Source: Hyphomicrobiales bacterium
GTDB taxonomy: Bacteria; Pseudomonadota; Alphaproteobacteria; Rhizobiales; Xanthobacteraceae
Assembly: GCA_021730825.1 (NCBI GenBank)
Contig: JAKFYO010000337.1
Coordinates: forward strand, 1 to 5,336
Length of the DNA stretch: 5,336 nt
Reading direction: 5' to 3'
Position numbers and translations under genes: made by a program. The number at the start of each line of letters is the position of its first letter. Position 1 is the first letter of the stretch. A model generated the notes under the pieces. That model was not told the DNA's origin and did not search any database. It saw nothing but the letters and a program-made list of their open reading frames with translations. Below, piece by piece: positions 1-5,207 of the stretch.

Positions 1-829
1 CAACTCTTCCGCGCGTGCGAGTGGTCCTTTCGTCGTGATCAACGCGGCGGCAATTACACCGGAGCGGATGGAGCTCGAGTTATTCGGGACCGAAGGCGAG
101 GGCGATCAGCCGCGCAAGGTCGGCGCTCTCGAGGAAGCGGACGGCGGCTCGCTGTTCATCGACGAGATCGCCGACATGCCGAAAGAAACGCAGAACCGCA
201 TTCTCCGCGTGCTGACCGAGCAGACCTTCCAGCGCCTCAAAGGCAACGTGAAGGTGCAGGTCGATGTCCGCGTAATTTCCTCCACCTCTCGCGATATCGA
301 GAGCGAAATTGCGGAAGGCCGCTTCCGCGAAGATCTCTTTCATCGCCTTAGCGTGGTGCCGATCCGCGTGCCGCCGCTCGCGGAGCGCCGCGAGGACGTT
401 CCGGAACTGGTGCAGCACTTCCTGGACCAGATTTCCGTCACCACGGGTCTTGCGAAGCGCACGATCGGCGACGATGCGCTCGCGGTCCTGCAATCGCACG
501 ACTGGCCGGGCAACATCCGGCAACTTCGCAACAACGTGGAGCGCCTGCTCATTCTCGCGGGCGGCGATGCGCAGAGCGCAATCACCGCGGACCTGCTGCC
601 GCCGGATGTCGGATCGCTGGTGCCGAGCATGCCGAACGGCAACGGCGGCGAGCAATTGATGAGCCTGCCGCTTCGCGACGCGCGCGAAGTGTTCGAGCGC
701 GAGTATCTTGTTGCGCAGATCAACCGCTTCAGCGGCAATATCTCGCGCACGGCAGAGTTCGTCGGCATGGAACGCTCGGCGCTACATCGTAAGCTCAAGG
801 CGCTCGGCATCGACGAGCGTGCGCGCTAA
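1..829 (+). CDS. ntrX: NtrX, nitrogen/redox response regulator of the NtrYX system (3' part, AAA+ and DNA-binding domains)
   Basis: This is the C-terminal ~275 residues of an NtrC-family response regulator. The frame is open through the left edge (first whole codon at base 2), so the receiver domain and Walker A lie outside. Visible parts of the AAA+ domain, in order, are ELFG (about 77-88), Walker B LFIDEIADMP (152-181), a sensor I strand VDVRVISST (about 260), the arginine-finger segment FREDLFHRL (323-349) and the sensor II block WPGNIRQLRN (503-532). A Fis-type helix-turn-helix follows at the end (737-811, SRTAEFVGMERSALHRKL). The family is phosphorylated by the membrane kinase NtrY and controls nitrogen, redox and envelope genes. 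NtrX rather than NtrC is called from the PFVVINAAAITPERME stretch, the ELFGTE-GEGD segment that stands where sigma-54 activators carry GAFTGA, and the position upstream of hfq. It ends 9 bases before the aminotransferase and probably shares its transcript. Confidence 0.93.
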   Translation, partial: NSSARASGPFVVINAAAITPERMELELFGTEGEGDQPRKVGALEEADGGSLFIDEIADMPKETQNRILRVLTEQTFQRLKGNVKVQVDVRVISSTSRDIESEIAEGRFREDLFHRLSVVPIRVPPLAERREDVPELVQHFLDQISVTTGLAKRTIGDDALAVLQSHDWPGNIRQLRNNVERLLILAGGDAQSAITADLLPPDVGSLVPSMPNGNGGEQLMSLPLRDAREVFEREYLVAQINRFSGNISRTAEFVGMERSALHRKLKALGIDERAR

Positions 830-831
830 GG
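827..831 (+). promoter_or_regulatory. Ribosome binding site of the aminotransferase gene, overlapping the ntrX stop
   Basis: TAAGG contains the ntrX stop codon (827-829) and matches part of the TAAGGAGGT anti-anti-SD sequence. It lies 7 bases before the ATG at 839. It supports that start and suggests that ribosomes finishing ntrX can pass directly to the next gene. Confidence 0.55.
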
Positions 832-838
832 CCACGGT

Positions 839-1708
839 ATGTCACGCATTGCCTATGTGAACGGACAATATGTACCGTTCCGCGAAGCGCGCGTTCATAT
901 CGAGGATCGCGGCTATCAGCTTGGCGACGGTGTGTACGAAGTCTGCGAAATCCGTAATGGTGCGCTGGTCGACGAGCGGCGTCATTTGCTGCGTCTGGAG
1001 CGGTCGCTTTCGGAACTCCGTATGACAATGCCCGTAACGCAATCGGCCTTGCGTTTCGTGATGGCAGAAACGGTCCGGCGCAATAGGGTGAAGGACGGGC
1101 TCATCTATCTGCAAGTGACGCGCGGCGTGGCGCGGCGCGATCATGGCTTTCCGGAAGAAGTCATCAAAGCCGCACTTGTCGTTACCGTCCGCGCGCTTGA
1201 CCGGAAAAAAATCGAAAAGGCTGCCGAAGTCGGTATCGCGGTCATCACCGTGCCGGATGATCGCTGGGGCCGCGTCGATATCAAGACGATCGGTTTGCTC
1301 CCGAATGTACTTGCAAGACAGAAAGCAAAGGACGCCGGCGCAAAAGACGCGTGGTTCGTGGATAGCGAGGGCCTGGTCACGGAGGGCGCGGCTTCCAACG
1401 CATGGATCGTCACGAAAGACGATGTGCTCGTCACGCGCCCGAGCTCGAACCGGATTCTTACCGGCATCACTAGGACGGTTGCGAAGGAGATCGCGATCAA
1501 GCTTCAGATGACGGTCGAAGAGCGCGCGTTCAGTGTAGCGGAAGCGTTAGCAGCAAACGAAGCGTTCTTGACCTCGGCAACCCAGACGGTGATGCCGGTG
1601 ATCAGCATCGATGGCCACAAAATCGCTTCGGGCAAGCCGGGTCCGGTTACGAAACGGCTACGGGAAGAGTTCCATCGTACGGCGGAAATTGGCCCGAAGA
1701 TCGTGTAA
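839..1708 (+). CDS. dat: D-amino-acid aminotransferase (class IV PLP enzyme)
   Basis: A 289-residue fold-type IV PLP aminotransferase, the usual length for D-amino-acid transaminase. Such enzymes move the amino group between D-amino acids (D-Ala, D-Glu and others) and 2-oxo acids in the cytosol, supplying or recycling wall D-amino acids. The N-terminus (YVNGQYVP, then GYQLGDGVYEV at 26-36) is typical. Aligned by eye with the Bacillus enzyme, K149 in VDIKTIGLLPNVLA is the Schiff-base lysine, and E182 in TEGAASN is the residue near the PLP pyridine nitrogen. Y33, R100 and H102 (RGVARRDHGFP) match the tyrosine, arginine and histidine that hold the substrate carboxylate in D-specific enzymes; the branched-chain and ADC-lyase branches of the fold differ there. 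The ATG at 839 has a good ribosome site and gives the conserved N-terminus. Placement after ntrX recurs in related bacteria. The family and D-preference are well supported; the real substrate is inferred. Confidence 0.9.
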   Translation: MSRIAYVNGQYVPFREARVHIEDRGYQLGDGVYEVCEIRNGALVDERRHLLRLERSLSELRMTMPVTQSALRFVMAETVRRNRVKDGLIYLQVTRGVARRDHGFPEEVIKAALVVTVRALDRKKIEKAAEVGIAVITVPDDRWGRVDIKTIGLLPNVLARQKAKDAGAKDAWFVDSEGLVTEGAASNAWIVTKDDVLVTRPSSNRILTGITRTVAKEIAIKLQMTVEERAFSVAEALAANEAFLTSATQTVMPVISIDGHKIASGKPGPVTKRLREEFHRTAEIGPKIV

Positions 1709-1759
1709 GCTCTTGGGATTGCAAGATGAAATGATGTCGTAATTCTACAGGGCACAATC

Positions 1760-1788
1760 TTGCGTACCGCAAGGAACGCGCCTCTAAT
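1760..1788 (+). promoter_or_regulatory. Putative sigma-70-type promoter of hfq
   Basis: TTGCGT at 1760-1765 (inside CTTGCG) and TCTAAT at 1783-1788 are separated by exactly 17 bases. The -10 matches TATAAT in five of six positions; the -35 keeps only the TTG, or CTTG, which is also the core of alphaproteobacterial housekeeping and heat-shock -35 boxes. Transcription would begin near 1795 and give an 80-90 base leader. This is the best pair I found in the gap, but it was found by eye and is not proof of a promoter. The -35 overlaps a short inverted repeat, CTTGCG-TAC-CGCAAG (1759-1773), which could be an operator or chance. Confidence 0.4.
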
Positions 1789-1797
1789 AGCTTGTCA

Positions 1798-1814
1798 CGG
1801 ACAGGTAATGTCCG
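1798..1814 (+). other. Stem-loop 1 in the hfq leader
   Basis: CGGACA (1798-1803) pairs perfectly with TGTCCG (1809-1814) around a 5-base loop GGTAA. The right arm is also part of a perfect 10-bp palindrome, TGTCCGGACA (1809-1818), so two pairings compete. GGACAGG occurs twice (1799-1805 and 1814-1820). It would be at the very 5' end of a transcript from the putative promoter. Confidence 0.45.
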
Positions 1815-1821
1815 GACAGGG

Positions 1822-1840
1822 ATGGCCGAAAGAGGGCCAT
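1822..1840 (+). other. Stem-loop 2 in the hfq leader
   Basis: ATGGCC (1822-1827) pairs with GGCCAT (1835-1840) around a purine-only 7-base loop, GAAAGAG. It sits 7 bases after stem-loop 1 and about 26 bases before the hfq ribosome site, so the two form a tandem pair in the leader. There is no T-run, so it is not an intrinsic terminator. Confidence 0.45.
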
Positions 1841-1866
1841 TCAAGAAATCGCTCGCCCGAACCAAG

Positions 1867-1871
1867 AAGGA
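1867..1871 (+). promoter_or_regulatory. Ribosome binding site of hfq
   Basis: AAGGA lies 8 bases before the ATG at 1880. It fixes the hfq start there, although the frame stays open upstream with an in-frame TTG at 1760 and ATG at 1808. Confidence 0.75.
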
Positions 1872-1879
1872 AAATCCCC

Positions 1880-2143
1880 ATGGCGGCGGATAGAACACAA
1901 AATCTCCAGGATACTTTTCTAAATTATGTCAGGAAGAACAAAACACCGCTTACGATTTTTCTCGTGAACGGCGTGAAGCTTCAGGGCGTCGTGACGTGGT
2001 TCGACAATTTCTGCGTATTGCTTCGCAGGGACGGACACGGCCAGCTTGTGTACAAACACGCAATCTCGACCATCATGCCGGGGGCTCCCATCTCGCTGTT
2101 CGAAGGTACCGACGACAGCATTCCTGCCGGAGACAAAGTCTAG
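1880..2143 (+). CDS. hfq: RNA chaperone Hfq
   Basis: An 87-residue Sm-like protein that forms a hexameric ring in the cytoplasm, pairs small RNAs with mRNAs and affects mRNA stability. The N-terminal helix [11 protein letters not shown] (8-18) is followed by the Sm1 strands ([23 protein letters not shown], about 22-44) and the Sm2 signature YKHAIST (58-64). By comparison with E. coli Hfq (offset of two residues), Q10, N43, F44, K59 and H60 form the proximal uridine-binding face, K33 and Q35 belong to the distal A-rich face, and R18-K19 are the basic rim. The tail after residue 67 is short (about 20 residues) and carries acidic residues (EGTDDS), as in many alphaproteobacterial Hfqs. The ATG at 1880 is chosen from its ribosome site and the conserved N-terminus. 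A 171-base gap precedes it, with a possible own promoter and two leader stem-loops. The TAG stop is followed at once by the hflX start. Confidence 0.98.
   Translation: MAADRTQNLQDTFLNYVRKNKTPLTIFLVNGVKLQGVVTWFDNFCVLLRRDGHGQLVYKHAISTIMPGAPISLFEGTDDSIPAGDKV
2129..2132 (+). promoter_or_regulatory. Weakly placed ribosome site for hflX inside the end of hfq
   Basis: GGAG in the last codons of hfq lies 11 bases before the TTG start, longer than usual. With a rare start codon, hflX translation probably depends on ribosomes that have just finished hfq. Confidence 0.35.
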
Positions 2144-3526
2144 TTGGAGCCATCGAAACCGAAACATAAGAAATCGCGGAAGCCGGGCAACCCGGCTTCC
2201 AGCGATGTCAGCACACGCGACGCGGCGAAGGTTGCGGTCGTCGTGCCGGTGTTTACGCGCGGCAAGGATGCCGGCGCAAATTCTCGCGATCCGCAGGCGC
2301 GCCTCGAAGAGGCGGTCGGACTTGCGGCCGCAATCGAACTGCATGTCGTCAATGCAGGCATCGTCACGCTTGGCACGATCCGGCCGGCAACTTTCATCGG
2401 CTCGGGCAAGGTCGAGGAAATCGCCGGCATCGTGAAGGCGGAAGATGCAGGCGTGGTCTTTGTCGATTGCGCGCTCTCTCCGGTGCAACAGCGGAACCTG
2501 GAAAAGGCGTGGGGCGCGAAGGTGGTCGACCGTACCGGTCTTATCCTAGAAATTTTCGGTGCGCGTGCCAGAACGAAAGAGGGCACGCTGCAGGTTGAGC
2601 TCGCGCATCTCAATTACCAGCGCAGCCGTCTCGTGCGTTCATGGACCCATCTCGAGCGTCAGCGCGGCGGCTTCGGCTTTCTCGGGGGTCCCGGCGAAAC
2701 GCAGATCGAAGCGGATCGACGGCAGATCGATGAGCGGATCATCCGCATCGAGCGCGAACTCGATTCCGTGAAGCGCACGCGCGCGCTGCACCGGCAGAAT
2801 CGCAAGCGCGTGCCGTACCCGGTCGTTGCACTGGTCGGTTACACCAACGCCGGAAAATCCACGCTGTTCAACAGGCTCACGGCCGCAAATGTGCGCGCGG
2901 AAGATTTGTTGTTCGCGACCCTCGATCCGACACTGCGCGGCATCGAGTTGCCCGGCGGCACGAAAGCGATCCTGTCCGATACGGTCGGATTTTTATCCGA
3001 GCTTCCGACGCTGCTTGTGGCGGCATTCCGCGCGACGCTCGAAGAAGTCATCGAAGCCGATTTGATCCTGCATGTGCGGGACATTTCGCATCCGGATACG
3101 GCAGCACAAGCAACAGACGTGCTGAACGTGCTGCAAGACCTCGGCATCGACATCAACGACCCCAAGAAGATGATCGAAATCTGGAACAAGAGCGACAGGC
3201 TGGACGCGGAAGCGCACGAGAAAGCGCGCAATCATGTAAAGCGGCTTCCGGAATCGCTGCGCCCGTTTCTGCTTTCGGCGTTGACGGGCGAGGGCATCGA
3301 CACGCTGTTGCGTGCGATCGCGGACAAGATCGCGACCGGCTGGCCGGTCGTGACCCTCAACCTCAATCCTGCGGACGGCGCCAACCTGAGCTGGTTGCAT
3401 CGCCACGGCGAGGTGCTTTCGCAGGAGCTCAAAGGCGACGAGCAGCTTCGCGTGAAAGTACGCATGGCGCCGGAGAAAGCCGAAGAGTTTCGGCGCCGCA
3501 TGAAGCCGAAGTCTTCAGCGGCGTGA
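2144..3526 (+). CDS. hflX: Ribosome-associated GTPase HflX
   Basis: A 460-residue TRAFAC-class GTPase. HflX binds the 50S subunit and, at least in E. coli, splits stalled ribosomes under heat and other stress. Residues 1-28 are lysine/proline-rich and unconserved. The HflX N-terminal domain runs from about 30 to 200, with QARLEEAVGLAAAI (51-64), FIGSGKVEEI (84-93) and the glycine-rich linker signature RGGFGFLGGPGETQIEADRR (174-193). The G domain has G1 GYTNAGKST (232-240), G2 around ATLDPT (258-263), G3 DTVGF (279-283), G4 NKSD (348-351) and G5 SAL (378-380), all intact. A small C-terminal domain with TLNLNPADGANLSWLHRHGEVL follows. The TTG at 2144 touches the hfq stop. No other usual start codon occurs before two GTGs at residues 34 and 36, which would cut into the first conserved strand, so TTG is preferred. 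Its 3' end overlaps the convergent membrane-protein gene by 12 bp. Confidence 0.96.
   Translation: MEPSKPKHKKSRKPGNPASSDVSTRDAAKVAVVVPVFTRGKDAGANSRDPQARLEEAVGLAAAIELHVVNAGIVTLGTIRPATFIGSGKVEEIAGIVKAEDAGVVFVDCALSPVQQRNLEKAWGAKVVDRTGLILEIFGARARTKEGTLQVELAHLNYQRSRLVRSWTHLERQRGGFGFLGGPGETQIEADRRQIDERIIRIERELDSVKRTRALHRQNRKRVPYPVVALVGYTNAGKSTLFNRLTAANVRAEDLLFATLDPTLRGIELPGGTKAILSDTVGFLSELPTLLVAAFRATLEEVIEADLILHVRDISHPDTAAQATDVLNVLQDLGIDINDPKKMIEIWNKSDRLDAEAHEKARNHVKRLPESLRPFLLSALTGEGIDTLLRAIADKIATGWPVVTLNLNPADGANLSWLHRHGEVLSQELKGDEQLRVKVRMAPEKAEEFRRRMKPKSSAA
2178..2200 (+). other. Perfect 10-bp stem-loop within the first codons of hflX
   Basis: GGAAGCCGGG (2178-2187) pairs with CCCGGCTTCC (2191-2200), ten uninterrupted pairs around the loop CAA. 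It encodes part of the unconserved residues 12-19 of HflX. No T-run follows, so it is not a classical intrinsic terminator. It could mark or protect the 3' end of a short hfq mRNA, or slow translation of hflX. The structure is certain from the sequence; any role is inferred. Confidence 0.6.
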
Positions 3527-4375
3527 CGCCTGCCGGTAGATGCTTGCGCAATAAACCATGCTGGCCGCGGTCTGCGGAAAGAACACGAGCATTTTAGCAA
3601 GCAGTAAGCCGAATAACGCGGGAAGAGACGCGCCGGTTGCAATCTTTTCGAAGGCTTCGGTATTCACGCCAAGAACCGGGCTGAGGGAAGCCTCCAGCGT
3701 GGCATCGATGATCATAAAGAGGATCGTCAGGCCGAGCATACCGCCCATAATGCGCAGGCCCGCACCGCTGGTCGCGTTCCAGCCTTCGCGCAGTGTCTGC
3801 TTGTCGCCGACTGCCGCTGCAATCATCCAGGTGATCATTCTGCCCGCGAGATAGATTGCAGCGAGAACCGAAAATATACCGAGCGCAATCAGCGCGATAA
3901 TCGCGACGACGATGAGTACGCCTGACGGCTGGCCATCGCCGGTCAGCAAATCGATCGCGAGAATACCTGCAAAAAGCGGCGGGAAGAAAATCACGGCCAC
4001 CGCGAGCACAATCAAAATCGTCAACGACACCACGCGGAGCAGAAACGAGCCGAAAACGGGCAGGACGCTGGGGGCCTCTTCCTGAAGCAGCCAGTTTCGT
4101 ACGACCACGATGTAATAAGTGACGCTGACGAGAAATCCGGCGAACAGGCCAACGCCGACTAACACGTAGATGGCAATTTCGTTCTGCTCGCGGGCAAAAT
4201 AACCGATGGCGCCAAACACAAGTACCGCCGCGACGACGACGAACGCGAGATACTTCCACGACAGCCGGAAGAATGCACGGAAGCCATGCGTTACATACGT
4301 GAACGCGTCGCTTAGCGCGTTGGCAACCGAGATCGGGTTGGAAGCAGGAGCGGGCGGATTGACCGGCTCGGACAT
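3515..4375 (-). CDS. Unrecognised multi-pass inner-membrane protein cotranscribed with mazG
   Basis: A 286-residue protein I cannot assign to a named function. A proline-rich polar N-terminus (1-40, with an amphipathic-looking stretch ending RAFFRLSWKYL) precedes about six hydrophobic segments at roughly 42-62, 68-92, 111-141, 152-178, 207-225 and 251-275. A hydrophilic turn AAAVGDKQTLREGWNATSGAG (about 187-206) lies before the fifth segment, and a short basic tail RQASRR ends it. No signal peptidase site, catalytic motif or nucleotide-binding motif is visible. The general layout recalls poorly characterised YciC/DUF-type membrane proteins, a weak impression only. I start it at the ATG at 4375: GGAG at 4386-4383 is 7 bases away, and only two bases separate the ATG from the mazG stop. 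A GTG two codons earlier would leave almost no spacing to the ribosome site. The arrangement implies translation coupled to mazG. The end overlaps the hflX end. Confidence 0.85.
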   Translation of the reverse strand: MSEPVNPPAPASNPISVANALSDAFTYVTHGFRAFFRLSWKYLAFVVVAAVLVFGAIGYFAREQNEIAIYVLVGVGLFAGFLVSVTYYIVVVRNWLLQEEAPSVLPVFGSFLLRVVSLTILIVLAVAVIFFPPLFAGILAIDLLTGDGQPSGVLIVVAIIALIALGIFSVLAAIYLAGRMITWMIAAAVGDKQTLREGWNATSGAGLRIMGGMLGLTILFMIIDATLEASLSPVLGVNTEAFEKIATGASLPALFGLLLAKMLVFFPQTAASMVYCASIYRQASRR

Positions 4376-4377
4376 TT

Positions 4378-5172
4378 TCACTCTCCACGAGGTGCGGCTT
4401 GCTTTTCAGCCTGCCAGTAGTCTTCAAGCGCGTCCAATGACGTTTGCTCGACCGGTCTACCGGCAGCCAGCGCACGCCGTTCAACGCCGCGAAAACGGCG
4501 CTCGAATTTCAGGGTCGCATTGCGAAGCGCAAGTTCAGGATCGATATTCTTCCGGCGTGCGTAGTTAACGAGCGAAAAGAGCAAGTCGCCGATTTCTTCT
4601 TCGGTCTCAGATGGAGTCGCCGCCGCCTTCAATTCCGCGATCTCTTCGTGGATTTTATCGAGCACGCCGGTTACATCCGGCCAGTCGAAGCCGACTTGCG
4701 CCGCGCGCTTCTGGATTTTCTCCGCGCGCGTGAGTGCCGGTAAAGCGACCGGCACGCCATCGAGCGCGCTTTCGGCTCGCGTGGATTTCTCTTTGCGCTC
4801 CTCAGCCTTGATCTTTTCCCACAATGATTTGACTTCCTCGGGCGACAAGACGCGTCCAGCGCCGAACACATGCGGGTGCCGCCGGATCAGCTTTTCGGTG
4901 ATGGCGAGTACGACATCCTCGAAGGTAAATTCCTTGGCTTCCTCGGCCATGCGGGCGTGGAACACGACCTGCAACAGGAGATCGCCGAGCTCGTCTTTCA
5001 GGTCGCCGATATCGTTGCGCGCGATCGCGTCGGCTACCTCGTATGCTTCCTCGATGGTGTATGGCGCAATCGTCGCAAAGGTCTGCTTCAGATCCCACGG
5101 ACAGCCGGTTTCAGGCGTCCGCAGCCGCACCATGATCTCGATCAAGCCGGCAATATCGCGCGAAGGCTGCAT
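4378..5172 (-). CDS. mazG: Nucleoside triphosphate pyrophosphohydrolase MazG
   Basis: A 264-residue cytosolic enzyme, nearly the same length as E. coli MazG (263). It hydrolyses NTPs and dNTPs to the monophosphate and pyrophosphate, is thought to remove damaged or surplus nucleotides, and in E. coli is linked to (p)ppGpp control during starvation. Both all-alpha MazG repeats are present. The first carries the entry motif CPWD (24-27), the metal-binding EEAYE (41-45, EExxE) and DELGD (60-64, ExxD). The second carries EEIAE (176-180) and EEIGD (192-196). Between them lies a charged linker with LWEKIKAEERK (117-127). No metal ligand is missing. The ATG at 5172 has GGAG at 5184-5181 with 8-base spacing. 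It is the first gene of a two-gene leftward unit with the membrane protein. No promoter I trust is visible upstream. Confidence 0.97.
   Translation of the reverse strand: MQPSRDIAGLIEIMVRLRTPETGCPWDLKQTFATIAPYTIEEAYEVADAIARNDIGDLKDELGDLLLQVVFHARMAEEAKEFTFEDVVLAITEKLIRRHPHVFGAGRVLSPEEVKSLWEKIKAEERKEKSTRAESALDGVPVALPALTRAEKIQKRAAQVGFDWPDVTGVLDKIHEEIAELKAAATPSETEEEIGDLLFSLVNYARRKNIDPELALRNATLKFERRFRGVERRALAAGRPVEQTSLDALEDYWQAEKQAAPRGE
4383..4386 (-). promoter_or_regulatory. Ribosome binding site of the membrane-protein gene, inside the mazG end
   Basis: GGAG on the minus strand in the last codons of mazG sits 7 bases before the ATG at 4375. It favours that ATG over the upstream GTG at 4381. Confidence 0.6.
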
Positions 5173-5180
5173 TTAAGAGG

Positions 5181-5184
5181 CTCC
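5181..5184 (-). promoter_or_regulatory. Ribosome binding site of mazG
   Basis: GGAG on the minus strand, 8 bases before the ATG at 5172. It begins only 2 bases after the leader stem-loop at 5207-5187. Confidence 0.65.
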
Positions 5185-5186
5185 AA

Positions 5187-5207
5187 GGCGGGCTGGCTTT
5201 GCCCGCC
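5187..5207 (-). other. GC-rich stem-loop in the mazG leader
   Basis: GGCGGGC and GCCCGCC form a perfect 7-bp stem around a 7-base loop (AAAGCCA as read on the mazG strand). The stem ends 2 bases before the mazG ribosome site, so it could reduce or gate initiation. Neither strand has a T-run directly after it, so an intrinsic terminator is unlikely. Confidence 0.5.

Noticed and set aside
80..655. 191-codon open frame antisense to ntrX
   Set aside because: The ntrX frame here encodes intact AAA+ motifs. The antisense product has no motif and no ribosome site I can support.
1711..1726. TCTTG-GGATTG-CAAGA inverted repeat after the aminotransferase gene, as terminator
   Set aside because: The stem has only 5 bp with few GC pairs and no T-run follows. 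It cannot be supported as a terminator.
2240..2252. GTG codons at HflX residues 34 and 36 as alternative starts
   Set aside because: They fall inside the first conserved strand of the HflX N-terminal domain, so the TTG at 2144 is the better start.
1919..2488. 189-codon open frame antisense to hfq/hflX
   Set aside because: It is a shadow of two clearly conserved genes and its composition is typical of a non-coding frame.
3594..4484. 296-codon open frame on the minus strand
   Set aside because: It overlaps both the membrane-protein gene and the mazG end in another frame. Its Arg/His/Cys-rich product has no recognisable domain, as expected of an off-frame reading in GC-rich DNA.
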